The notes: generated by a model from the letters alone, not told the origin. Shown: positions 50,431 to 58,340, numbered from the stretch's first letter. The stretch is 64,000 nt of DNA from Paenibacillus piri (GCF_004354045.1 NZ_SMRT01000006.1:1-64000), one strand, 5' to 3'. A program made the numbers and translations.

Positions 50431-50688
50431 ATGCGATGGGAAGAAGTTCGTGAACAGTTTCCGAATGAGTGGATCGTTTGTGAAGCATTAAAGTCCCGTT
50501 CAGAGGACGGGTACTGGCTAATTGACGAGGTAGCAGTCATCGATTGTTTTGAGGATTCCTCTATTGCCATGAAACGTTATTATGAGTTACACCGGGAGCA
50601 CCCGTATCGGGAATATGGATTCTTCCACACATCCCGTGAAACACTAAAGCTTCGAGAGAAGTGGGTAGGGGTACGTGGACCCAGATGA
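50431..50688 (+). CDS. 85-aa conserved hypothetical protein, copy 1
   Basis: 85 aa, closely similar to the product at 52529 (MRW(E/K)EV, FPNEW, DDS/EDSS, AM(K/R)RY.ELH, FFHTSR, and the end GVRGPR). ATG 50431 follows GGAGGTGG. In both places a retropepsin-like frame starts at or near the stop; here it overlaps as GTG at 50675. No known domain. The conserved pairing suggests the two act together. Confidence 0.65.
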   Translation: MRWEEVREQFPNEWIVCEALKSRSEDGYWLIDEVAVIDCFEDSSIAMKRYYELHREHPYREYGFFHTSRETLKLREKWVGVRGPR

Positions 50689-50809
50689 TGGGCTGCCGTT
50701 TATAGAAGTTATCATTTGTTACCGTGGCGAAGAACTTCTTCTAAGGAATGTATTGCTCGATACCGGATCGGCCGGAACAATATTTAGTGCCGATGTAACT
50801 TGGGGGTAA
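50675..50809 (+). pseudogene. Truncated retropepsin-like protease, copy 1
   Basis: GTG 50675 opens a frame overlapping the 85-aa gene. It encodes DGLPFIEVIICYRGEELLLR and NVLLDTGSAGTIFSADVT, with the Asp-Thr-Gly-Ser active site, then stops after 44 codons where the intact copy at 52783 goes on for ~80 more. It is cut at about 50800 and joined to the ATPase fragment. Confidence 0.65.
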
Positions 50810-51286
50810 ATCTGGAGGCCTTACTGAAAGAACCATTAATTATAGGTCCATTGAGATAAACCTTGATTTAGCACAAGATGTAGGCGAAGCAATAACAGCA
50901 ACAGGAAGTGAAAAATTTATTGTTTTAGAGGACTCCCATTATTTAGGCGGTGTGGTTCAGAAAAAACTTGCCTTCGATCTTCGGTCTTTTCAGGAGATAG
51001 GAGTAAGGTTTGTCATTCTTGGTATTTGGAGAGAGCGAAATAATTAAATCAATTCAATGGTGATTTAGTTGATAGAGACCGTGATTTTGATTCGGTTATT
51101 TCAAGAGGTGCTGATATTTTAAATGTCAAAATTTCAGATGAAATAGTTTTTAAAATAAAAGAAAACTCTTTTGGTAACATTGGAATCGTACAAGAACTTT
51201 GTAAACAGTCTTTTGATGGTACTTTTGTTGTTCAACGCAATTGGAGCAGACTGCAAAAAGGGCATCGGCGATGGAGCACAAGGTAA
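50804..51286 (+). pseudogene. P-loop ATPase fragment with a frameshift
   Basis: Reads GKSGGLTERTINYRSIEINL from the junction, then FIVLEDSHYL and RFVILGIWRERN. It shifts +1 near 51044 to LNQFNGDLVDRDRDFDSVIS and FGNIGIVQELCKQSF. GKS at the junction looks like the end of a Walker A whose first part is lost, and FIVLEDSHYL like Walker B. It is the remainder of an AAA-type ATPase gene. Confidence 0.5.
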
Positions 51287-51455
51287 ATATTTTCATGAAT
51301 TCGAATTTTTACGCCGCGCAGTCTCACCAAGAGAACATCCGGATGGCGGGTACTTAATTAATGTGGGCAACTTCCAGGTCTTCTATGTTATTCGCTTTGG
51401 TTTGAGTAGTCTGAACGAATGCAGGGTACTGAAGTTAGTTGTGTCAAAGGGTTGA
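51244..51455 (+). pseudogene. Short reading-frame fragment of unknown origin
   Basis: KYFHEFEFLRRAVSPREHPD, then GGYLINVGNFQVFYVIRFGL. It looks protein-like but lacks its own start signal and matches nothing I recognise. Confidence 0.25.
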
Positions 51456-51624
51456 GGGTCTTAGCTTGTCAGCAGGCTATCTAAAATGGAGTGAGAGCAA
51501 TTAACCAAGTATGGTAGAATGAGGTTATTCGACAGAGAGAAACAAGAAACGATGAAGTGAATTATTGACGAGTTTTAAAATGCATTTGCCTTTATAAATT
51601 GAATTGATATGCGGAGGGGCTTTG

Positions 51625-52440
51625 TTGAAAAAAGAAAAGGCATACCCATTTAATTCTAAAGAGGATTTTGTTAAAGGATTATATCTTGTTGCAGAACATG
51701 CGTTAAAGTATTTTTTGAGATACCAGAAAATATTGAAGGATTTCGATGAACATTTTGTTTTAGTCACAAAACGTAAACTACTCAAAGCTATGGTTGAAAT
51801 GGACTCAATTATAGAAGGGGATGAGAATAAACTATTAAATGAATTGCAGAAACCGACTTATAATAAACTGGTTCAGAAAGTAAGTAAAGAAGTGAATTTG
51901 AGATATGATGAATTTAAAGATTATGAAGAAAGAATGGCCGTAAATCAGAGTGTGTTATTAAATGATTTTGGGGATTTGACCGGTGCATCATATTTAAGGT
52001 TTAGAAAAGAGTACGAAAAGAAAAAGGAAAAGCTAAAATTAATAGAATTGAGTACAAATGAAGAATTGAATGATATTTTGAAACAATGTCAGTACTCTAG
52101 AAATTATGTCCATCACTTTTCTGAACCGAAGCTATTAAGTTGGAGAAATTATAGGGAAGATCAACTTAAAGACCGTCCAGGAGTAAAATGGCCACCTACT
52201 AATATTGAATTAAATATTTGTGAAATCATCAATGTTATTTCAATATTGAAACTCCATGCACATCATTATTACTACTACTCAATGTTTAACCTTTTGCAGT
52301 ATTTTATCAGAAATGACTATTCTTTATTGGCTACGGGAATTGGGGGTAATTCCCAGATGGTTATAAACAGGACAGAATCAATAGAAGATCATTCTGCATT
52401 CATTATTTCAGAAAATGGCGGAAGCCTCTATTTGAAATAA
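51625..52440 (+). CDS. HEPN-like hypothetical protein
   Basis: 271-aa, A+T-rich, Lys- and Glu-rich, mostly helical protein. The segment QCQYSRNYVHHFSEPKLLSW contains R-N-x3-H, the pattern of HEPN ribonucleases, and resembles the Cthe_2314-type HEPN group. The start is probably TTG 51625, seven bases after GGAGG. Neighbours are addiction and defence-type genes, which suits a HEPN toxin or sensor. Without structure or search this is a motif-based guess; otherwise it is a hypothetical protein. Confidence 0.55.
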   Translation: MKKEKAYPFNSKEDFVKGLYLVAEHALKYFLRYQKILKDFDEHFVLVTKRKLLKAMVEMDSIIEGDENKLLNELQKPTYNKLVQKVSKEVNLRYDEFKDYEERMAVNQSVLLNDFGDLTGASYLRFRKEYEKKKEKLKLIELSTNEELNDILKQCQYSRNYVHHFSEPKLLSWRNYREDQLKDRPGVKWPPTNIELNICEIINVISILKLHAHHYYYYSMFNLLQYFIRNDYSLLATGIGGNSQMVINRTESIEDHSAFIISENGGSLYLK

Positions 52441-52528
52441 ACAATATATTAACTCGATTTGGACTATTGCCAGGTCGAGATTTGTTTATGTTATAATAAT
52501 CATCAATGCAATTGGCAGGGGTGATGGG

Positions 52529-52786
52529 ATGCGTTGGAAAGAAGTGCAGGAACGTTTTCCAAATGAATGGGTGGTTCTTGAGGCGACTAAAGCACATTCC
52601 TCTGATGGTAACCGCTACATTGAGGAAGTGGTTGTCGTTGATAGGTTTGACGATTCTACGTCAGCGATGCGCCGGTACAGCGAGCTGCACAAGCAAGACC
52701 CTCATCGAGAATATTGCTTTTTTCATACGTCCCGTCCTACTTTAGTTGCCCGTGAAAGGTACGCCGGGGTGCGGGGGCCTAGATGA
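52529..52786 (+). CDS. 85-aa conserved hypothetical protein, copy 2
   Basis: Paralogue of the product at 50431, same length and same C-terminus (GVRGPR). GGGGTGATGGG precedes the ATG at 52529. Its TGA overlaps the ATG of the retropepsin-like gene (ATGA at 52783), so translation is coupled. The N-terminal half has two acidic strands (YIEEVVVVDRFDDST). No family known. Confidence 0.7.
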   Translation: MRWKEVQERFPNEWVVLEATKAHSSDGNRYIEEVVVVDRFDDSTSAMRRYSELHKQDPHREYCFFHTSRPTLVARERYAGVRGPR

Positions 52787-53163
52787 ATCTTAATGTGAAA
52801 TTCGGTTTACCCTTTGTTTCAGTCACCATCCAATTCCGAGGACAGCAATTGATGCTGGAGAAAGTTTTATTGGATACAGGTTCCGCGGGAACCATTTTTA
52901 AAGCAGATGTTGTTGGAACAATCGGGGTTGTTCCAGAATCTGAGGATGTAGTGGATTCCATTCAAGGTGTGGGTGGAATTGAGTCCGTATATACGAAGAA
53001 TTTTGATGCTATTCACTTCGAGGGTGTTTGTATAGATAATTTTCAAGTTGAAATCGAAAGTAACGGCTTGGATATGGATGGGATCATTGGTTTTGATTTT
53101 ATCCGGACGTCGTGTTTGATTATTGATACGGTGAGTATGCGGGCCTATTCAACTACAAAATAA
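52783..53163 (+). CDS. Retropepsin-like aspartic protease
   Basis: 126 aa, single pepsin lobe. Active-site loop VLLDTGSAGT near residue 28, and the hydrophobic-hydrophobic-Gly motif DGIIGFDFI near 105, as in retroviral-type proteases that work as dimers. No signal peptide or membrane helix, so probably cytoplasmic. Coupled to the 85-aa gene; the target could be that partner or a third protein. A terminator-bearing repeat follows. Confidence 0.8.
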   Translation: MNLNVKFGLPFVSVTIQFRGQQLMLEKVLLDTGSAGTIFKADVVGTIGVVPESEDVVDSIQGVGGIESVYTKNFDAIHFEGVCIDNFQVEIESNGLDMDGIIGFDFIRTSCLIIDTVSMRAYSTTK

Positions 53164-53198
53164 TGTGTACCACTACGCCACCTTCCCAAAAAGTCTCA

Positions 53199-53254
53199 GC
53201 ATCACACAGCGGCGAATTGTAGAGTTGCCAATCCACGGTATGTCTATTTCCATA
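53199..53254 (+). repeat. ssrA-island end repeat, copy iii (diverged)
   Basis: GCATCACACAGCGGCGAATT, then GTAGAGTTGCCAATCCACGG and TATGTCTATTTCCATA, a decayed form of GGATTTGCCAAGCCGCGA and TTCGTCTCCATA. Followed by its own terminator. Confidence 0.5.
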
Positions 53255-53259
53255 GTATC

Positions 53260-53286
53260 AAAAGACACTCATATGGGTGTCTTTTT
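53260..53286 (+). terminator. Terminator after repeat copy iii
   Basis: AAAAGACACTC pairs with GGGTGTCTTTT around ATAT. Confidence 0.8.
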
Positions 53287-53460
53287 GCATTCCTTTGCTA
53301 TTTCTACAAATCACAGGTAGCAACAAGGAGATGCTCTTTTGCTTTTGTAGATGAATAAGTATCGAATCGTTTGGAGATGAATAATATATCACAAGTACAT
53401 TGTGTACACTATGTACGTAATGTGACGATATCTGTATAATGGAGGTGAGGAGGGGTGCTT

Positions 53461-53877
53461 ATGCAAAAAATACTCAATGCTACAGATGTTCGGGCAAATT
53501 TTGGTGGATTCATTGATACAATCGTACGGGAGAAGCCTCAGGCAATTAAACGCAATAGAGATATTATCATGGCTTTTTCCAAACAGCAGATGAAAGAATT
53601 GCTCTCTGTATATGAATTAACGTTTGAATATGAGCAAGACGAAGATGGCGTGTATGCAGGATCCATTGAGCAGATCGAAGATATTGTTGCCGATGCAGGG
53701 ACGGTTGAAGAACTTAAATATGAGCTGACGAGACAGCTGATCGAATACGCAATTGATTACGAAAACAATTATTCCCGCTATTACAATACCCCTAATCGAC
53801 ATAAACATGCTCCATATGTACTACGTGTCCTATTAGAAGACGACTTTGATTCAGTAGTACGTATGTTCCATGCCTAG
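53461..53877 (+). CDS. Antitoxin: Phd/YefM-like N-terminus with HicB-like C-terminus
   Basis: 138 aa from ATG 53461 (GTG 53455 possible), behind GGAGGTGAGGAGG. Residues 1-45 (KILNATDVRANFGGFIDTIV, RDIIMAFSKQQM) resemble Phd/YefM antitoxins. ~50-110 (LTFEYEQDEDGVYAGSIEQI, TVEELKYELTRQLIEYA) resembles HicB. It overlaps the HicA-like gene by eight bases, the usual antitoxin-first order. Autorepression is likely. Confidence 0.7.
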   Translation: MQKILNATDVRANFGGFIDTIVREKPQAIKRNRDIIMAFSKQQMKELLSVYELTFEYEQDEDGVYAGSIEQIEDIVADAGTVEELKYELTRQLIEYAIDYENNYSRYYNTPNRHKHAPYVLRVLLEDDFDSVVRMFHA

Positions 53878-54091
53878 TTGGAGCGACTTGGAGAGTTTCT
53901 TACGGCGAGATGGATGGGTTCTGATAAGGCAAAATGGAAGGGATAAGATTTTTGAAAAGACTCTGCCTAATGGGGAAGTGTTAAGGACTGCAGTTTCGAA
54001 AGGGACTGGCGAAATCAGCAAGGGATTATTTAACAGGATTCTGAAGCAGCAGCTTCACGTAGATAAAGAATACTTTAATTCGAAAAAGTAA
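53870..54091 (+). CDS. HicA-like toxin
   Basis: 73 aa of the YcfA/HicA double-stranded-RNA-binding-like fold: WSDLESFLRRDGWVLIRQNG then FEKTLPNGEVLRTAVSKGTG and LFNRILKQQL. The conserved catalytic His of HicA (usually G-S/D-H in the second strand) is not seen here; the position reads GRDKIFEK. It may therefore be inactive or act differently. A small terminator follows. Confidence 0.7.
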   Translation: MPSWSDLESFLRRDGWVLIRQNGRDKIFEKTLPNGEVLRTAVSKGTGEISKGLFNRILKQQLHVDKEYFNSKK

Positions 54092-54109
54092 CTTACTAAG
54101 TAAGTTTTT
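54091..54109 (+). terminator. Terminator of the HicA-like operon
   Basis: CTTAC-TAA-GTAAG followed by TTTTT. Confidence 0.6.
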
Positions 54110-54110
54110 G

Positions 54111-54207
54111 CAGGGCCTCTAGGGTGACATCAAAACCGTGGCTACACCCGTAGGGTCTACGTGACTTATCTTCGGATAGGGGTTCGACTCTCCCCACGCC
54201 TTCACCA
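54111..54207 (+). pseudogene. tmRNA 3' fragment with a different acceptor end
   Basis: Matches ssrA from TCTAGGGTGACATCAAAACC through ACACCCGTAG to GGTTCGACT, about 85% by eye. It then ends CCACGCCTTCACCA instead of CGTCTCCA, so it carries the acceptor 3' strand of some other tRNA-like end and a CCA. No 5' half is present. Confidence 0.8.
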
Positions 54208-54263
54208 TTATGAACACTATCCGCATTGAGGATGGTGCTTTATGAGAAGATAAAATGTACAAA

Positions 54264-54315
54264 TGTTATAAAAGTTATTACTGTTATAAGGTATAATTTA
54301 TTGAGTGCTGTTATA
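54264..54315 (+). promoter_or_regulatory. Promoter and possible operator of the AbrB/Doc pair
   Basis: TATAAT at 54292-54297 is bracketed by three direct TGTTATA repeats (54264, 54282, 54309). Such repeats around a -10 box fit autoregulation by the AbrB-type antitoxin (inferred). Confidence 0.5.
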
Positions 54316-54330
54316 CTATAGAAAAAGAGA

Positions 54331-54630
54331 ATGAACATGAAAGGTGTGGTCAAAGTGACGATTGATAAACGGAATGTGACTCGTTATTCCCGCAAAATAG
54401 GACGAATGGGCAATAGCTTGGGAGTAAGCTTGCCTAAAAGCTTAGCTGCAAAGTTGAATGTTTCGCAAGGGGATGAAATTGAATTTATAGAAAATGATCG
54501 CGGTGAAGTGGTGTTGAAAAAAGCTCGACAAGGCCAATTGCCTAATAATGTCCGGTCTGAAGTTCTTGAAGCGTTCTTTGATGTATTTGAAGAAGATAAG
54601 GGCATTCTTGAAGACTTAAGAGATCGATGA
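54331..54630 (+). CDS. AbrB/MazE-type antitoxin
   Basis: Up to 99 aa; starts at 54331, 54337 or GTG 54355 are all possible. The swapped-hairpin motif RKIGRMGNSLGVSLPKSLAA with KLNVSQGDEIEFIENDRGEV is diagnostic for the SpoVT/AbrB DNA-binding fold, followed by an acidic tail. Overlaps the Doc-like toxin by four bases (ATGA). Confidence 0.85.
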   Translation: MNMKGVVKVTIDKRNVTRYSRKIGRMGNSLGVSLPKSLAAKLNVSQGDEIEFIENDRGEVVLKKARQGQLPNNVRSEVLEAFFDVFEEDKGILEDLRDR

Positions 54631-55028
54631 AAGAAATGACAAACTTTCTTACCAAAGAAGAGGTTATTTCAGCACACTATTTTATGATGAAAAAAATGAA
54701 TGACGCAGAGCAAGCAGGAGTGAAAGATCATGGTCTGCTGGAATCTGCGGTACATAGGCCCCAGCAAAGTATTTTTGGAGAAGACGCTTATCCAACTTTG
54801 TTTGATAAGGCCGCAGCCTTGCTGGAATCTCTGGTGAAAAATCATTGCTTTCATAATGGTAATAAGCGGACAGCCTATCTGGTTACCAAATCTTTCTTGA
54901 TGCTGAATGGATATCATCTACGAATGGAACGGGAATATGCAGTAGAGTTTATAGTAGATATTGCAAAAGGTTTGCATTCGTTGGAGACTATCGCTCATAT
55001 TTTGAATGAACATTCTGAAGAAAGATGA
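54627..55028 (+). CDS. Fic/Doc-family toxin
   Basis: 133 aa. Active-site motif HCFHNGNKRTAYL (H-x-F-x2-G-N-K-R) marks a Doc-type kinase or AMP transferase of the Fic fold; phage Doc phosphorylates EF-Tu. Begins LTKEEVISAHYFMMKKM, with DHGLLESAVHRPQQSIFGED as in Doc homologues. Paired with the AbrB-type antitoxin upstream. Confidence 0.87.
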   Translation: MKEMTNFLTKEEVISAHYFMMKKMNDAEQAGVKDHGLLESAVHRPQQSIFGEDAYPTLFDKAAALLESLVKNHCFHNGNKRTAYLVTKSFLMLNGYHLRMEREYAVEFIVDIAKGLHSLETIAHILNEHSEER

Positions 55029-55228
55029 GTTCTCATATCCAACAAAGTCTCACTATTTATGAAAGTACCGTCGGTTGCGTCTTGTTAACATATTTTACGG
55101 CACTTTCGCTTTTATATAATGTTAAATGTAGGTTAACAAAACATAGGTTATCATTTTTACCGAAATCCCATCTGTGATACAATTTTGTTTATAAGAAGAA
55201 TCAATCGAAAGTTATGCTTGGAGGAAGT

Positions 55229-57661
55229 ATGAATGACTTTAAAAACATGCTTAAGAATGCTTTATTGGAAATTCAGCGATTAAGGCAGGAAAACGAACAC
55301 CTAAAGAGAGAATTATCCAAGTATACAAGTTCATCTTCAGCTGAAGCTGCCGATTCTTCTCAATCTAAAGTCAATGGTTCGAGGGAACTGCAAGAGTTTA
55401 AAATAGAAGACGTTCATCATTTTTCGTCACCTTCTGAGAAAATTGCACTTTTTCGTTCCCTCTTTAAGGGTCGTGAAGATGTCTTCCCAATGCGTTGGGA
55501 AAACAAAGCGGGGAGATCAGGGTATTCTCCTGCTTGTGGAAATGAATGGACGATTGTTTGTAAGAAACCACAAGTGAAATGTTCTGAATGTCCACATAAA
55601 GATTTTTTACCTGTAGCTGACGCAGTGATTAATAAGCATTTGGACGCAAAAACCAACCAGACAATCGGTGTTTACGCCATGCTACCTGATGAAACCTGCT
55701 GGTTTCTTGCTGTTGATTTTGATAAGCGTAACTGGAAAGAAGATGCACTTTCAGTAATGACCGTTTGTAAGGAATTAAACGTTCCCGCAGCTTTGGAAAG
55801 ATCACGCTCAGGTCAAGGAGGTCATATTTGGATCTTTTTTGACGAGGCTATTGATGCTAATTTAGCCAGGAAACTTGGTTGCGCGATCCTAACCAAAACC
55901 ATGGATAAAAGAAACCAGATCGGCCTAGACTCCTATGACCGACTATTCCCGAACCAGGATACGCTTCCCAAAGGAGGGTTTGGCAATTTAATCGCTCTTC
56001 CCCTGCAGGGGATCCCAAGAAAGAGTGGCAACAGTGTTTTTGTCGATGAAACTTTTCAGCCTTATCCAGATCAATGGCTCTTCTTGTCTCAATTAAAGAA
56101 AATGAGCCGAGAACATGTGCAGGGAATTGTTCAAGATGCTGTTAGTAACTCGTCTGTTCTAAATGTAGGTTACAGAGACCCGGATACTGATGCTGAAAAG
56201 CCATGGGAACAAGCGAATGAGATACTTGAAGAAAGGCATATTGAAGAACCGCTGCCTTCAAAAGTGAAGATTGTCCTGTCAAATATGATATATATTGAGA
56301 AAAATGATCTCCCTCCGGTTATGATAAATAGAATTTTTCGTTTAGCAGCGTTTCAAAATCCCGACTTTTATAAGACCCAAGCTATGCGACTTTCTACTTT
56401 TGGAAAACCGCGAGTAATAAGCTGTGCTGAAGATTTTCCCAAACACATTGCACTCCCCAGAGGTTGTCTACAAGGTTTACTGGACTTTCTTAAGATACAT
56501 TCAATCGAACCGGTTATTGCGGATGAACGCTTCCAAGGAATTCATATCGACGTAGATTTCAATGGAACTCTTACAATGCTACAGGATACAGCTGCAAGGT
56601 CTATTTTGGCTCATGAGACAGGAATTCTTTCGGCAACTACTGCGTTTGGAAAGACGGTTGTAGCCGCGTCAATAATCGCTAAAAGAAAGATAAATACCTT
56701 GATACTAGTTAATCGACGTGAACTAATGGACCAATGGAAAGAACGGCTTAGTACCTTTCTCAATGTAGATAAGAAGAGTATTGGGGTTATCGGTGGAGGA
56801 AAAGAAAAACGAACGGGTCAGATCGATATTGCTGTTATTCAGAGTTTAAATCAAAAAGGAATAATTAAAGAATATATTAACGAATACGGTCAAATCGTTG
56901 TAGACGAATGCCACCATGTTTCTGCTTTTAGTTTTGAGCAGATATTAAAGAAAGCAACGGCGAAGCATGTTTTTGGTTTGACAGCAACACCTACAAGACA
57001 AGATGGGCATCAGCCCATTGTACTTATGCAGTGTGGGCCTATAAGGATACGTGTCGATGCAAAATCACAAGCCCTGACGCGTAATATGCAGCTTAAGGTT
57101 ATACCGAGATACACTCCATTTCGTATGCCAAATCAATTATCGAACCCAGGTATACAGGACGTATATCGAGCTCTTATAAATGATGAAGAAAGAAACGAAA
57201 TGATTTTTGATGATTTATTGAGGTGTTTAGAACAGGGCAGATCACCGATTCTTCTGGCAGAGCGTACTGCTCACGTTGAATATTTCGAAAAGAGGCTTCA
57301 AAATTTCGCTAAGAATGTAATTGTCTTGCGTGGTGGCATGGGAAAAAAGCAGCGCGCGTCCCTTAGAGAGAAAATTGCAGCCATTGGGGACAAGGAGGAG
57401 CGTGTGCTTATTGCTACAGGAAAATTAATTGGTGAAGGTTTCGATGATGCACGTTTAGACACGTTATTTTTGGTCCATCCAATATCTTGGAAGGGTACTT
57501 TGCAACAATATGCAGGTCGTCTCCATCGTTCTCATATTAATAAGATAGATGTTCAGGTGTATGACTACATTGATCTGCAAGTTCCGGTGCTCATGAGTAT
57601 GTTTAGGAAGAGAGTAAAAGGATATAAACTGATGGGATACACAGGTGTTGATTTGATGTAG
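55229..57661 (+). CDS. Primase-helicase fusion (TOTE-type AEP domain plus superfamily 2 helicase)
   Basis: 810 aa. Residues 1-45 are a coiled coil (LEIQRLRQENEHLKREL). ~60-330 is an archaeo-eukaryotic-primase-like domain: a CNEWTIVCKKPQVKCSECPH cysteine cluster, FLAVDFDKRNWKED (catalytic acids) and ERSRSGQGGHIWIFF, as described for TOTE conflict systems. ~460-810 is a helicase: GILSATTAFGKTVVAA, VDECHH, LTATPTRQDG, and a C-terminal lobe with GEGFDDARLDTLFL and QYAGRLHR. ATG 55229 follows TTGGAGG. Likely a defence or mobile-element protein; no nuclease domain seen. Confidence 0.82.
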   Translation: MNDFKNMLKNALLEIQRLRQENEHLKRELSKYTSSSSAEAADSSQSKVNGSRELQEFKIEDVHHFSSPSEKIALFRSLFKGREDVFPMRWENKAGRSGYSPACGNEWTIVCKKPQVKCSECPHKDFLPVADAVINKHLDAKTNQTIGVYAMLPDETCWFLAVDFDKRNWKEDALSVMTVCKELNVPAALERSRSGQGGHIWIFFDEAIDANLARKLGCAILTKTMDKRNQIGLDSYDRLFPNQDTLPKGGFGNLIALPLQGIPRKSGNSVFVDETFQPYPDQWLFLSQLKKMSREHVQGIVQDAVSNSSVLNVGYRDPDTDAEKPWEQANEILEERHIEEPLPSKVKIVLSNMIYIEKNDLPPVMINRIFRLAAFQNPDFYKTQAMRLSTFGKPRVISCAEDFPKHIALPRGCLQGLLDFLKIHSIEPVIADERFQGIHIDVDFNGTLTMLQDTAARSILAHETGILSATTAFGKTVVAASIIAKRKINTLILVNRRELMDQWKERLSTFLNVDKKSIGVIGGGKEKRTGQIDIAVIQSLNQKGIIKEYINEYGQIVVDECHHVSAFSFEQILKKATAKHVFGLTATPTRQDGHQPIVLMQCGPIRIRVDAKSQALTRNMQLKVIPRYTPFRMPNQLSNPGIQDVYRALINDEERNEMIFDDLLRCLEQGRSPILLAERTAHVEYFEKRLQNFAKNVIVLRGGMGKKQRASLREKIAAIGDKEERVLIATGKLIGEGFDDARLDTLFLVHPISWKGTLQQYAGRLHRSHINKIDVQVYDYIDLQVPVLMSMFRKRVKGYKLMGYTGVDLM

Positions 57662-57699
57662 ATTGTATTATGCAACCTCCCCAACCAACCGTAGAACGT

Positions 57700-57751
57700 A
57701 GCATCACGTCGCGGCGAATTGTGGATTTGCCAAGCCGCGATTCGTCTCCAT
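57700..57751 (+). repeat. ssrA-island end repeat, copy iv (complete)
   Basis: AGCATCACGTCGCGGCGAAT, then TGTGGATTTGCCAAGCCGCG and ATTCGTCTCCAT. GCGGC/GCCGC can pair. Followed by its own terminator. Confidence 0.65.
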
Positions 57752-57760
57752 TAAAGTGCC

Positions 57761-57797
57761 AAAAGTCATCAGCCAGTTGCTCTGGTTGGTGGCTTTT
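57761..57797 (+). terminator. Terminator after repeat copy iv
   Basis: AAAAGTCATCAGCCAG faces CTGGTTGGTGGCTTTT. Confidence 0.7.
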
Positions 57798-57847
57798 CAT
57801 TTTATGTTATAATAAGCATAATTAAATAAACTGGAGGGGAATTCAAG

Positions 57848-58045
57848 ATGTTTGCAAATCGAGAACAGCTCCAAGAAATTTTGAAAAAAGCAAATCAACA
57901 TGCACGCAGGCAAGCGAGAGAATCAGGTGCATCCATTTATTATATAAAGAATAACAAACGAGTCCGTGAAGATGCTGAAGGAAATAAATTCGAAATCATT
58001 TACGATGCAACCGGAAAACGTCACGAGTTTGAGTATCATGAATAA
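57848..58045 (+). CDS. 65-aa hypothetical protein
   Basis: ATG 57848 follows CTGGAGGGGAATTC. N-terminal basic helix (REQLQEILKKANQHARRQ), then a strand-rich half ending FEIIYDATGKRHEFEYHE. Cytoplasmic, no known domain. A tmRNA fragment begins just after the stop. Confidence 0.6.
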   Translation: MFANREQLQEILKKANQHARRQARESGASIYYIKNNKRVREDAEGNKFEIIYDATGKRHEFEYHE

Positions 58046-58051
58046 GCCTAA

Positions 58052-58215
58052 GCCAGTAATAGGGCTCAACCTTAGTGGGACGCCGATAGTTCTCCGCCTG
58101 GGGTCTGCCGTAAGAAGACAATCAAGCTGACCTGAAGGGGAGCCGGTTACGGGGCGCCTCTAGGGTGACATCAAGCCGTAGCTACACCCGTAGAAGCTTA
58201 TGTGGCATTATCTTC
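58052..58215 (+). pseudogene. tmRNA internal fragment at the far side of the island
   Basis: Corresponds to ssrA 40241-40401: GGGGCCCAACCTTAGTGGGA-like start, CTCCGCCTGGGGTC, AAGAAGACAATCA(A/G)GCTGAC, GGAGCCGGTTACGGGGCGC, TCTAGGGTGACATCAA and TTATCTTC. About 88% identical by eye. Lacks both the tag region and the 3' acceptor, so it cannot work. Confidence 0.85.
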
Positions 58216-58340
58216 AAGAAAATACGGCAAAATCGGCGTGATTGAAACATGTTATTCATTTTAGACTTTCAAACTGGCAAAAGGATCCCGGTGTGATCGA
58301 TCTGCACAAGCAGCCACTCGTTGCCTCACTTCCATACAGC

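Noticed and set aside
50184..50453. 89-codon ORF spanning repeat copy ii
   Set aside because: Crosses the island repeat and overlaps the well-supported 85-aa gene; no family resemblance.
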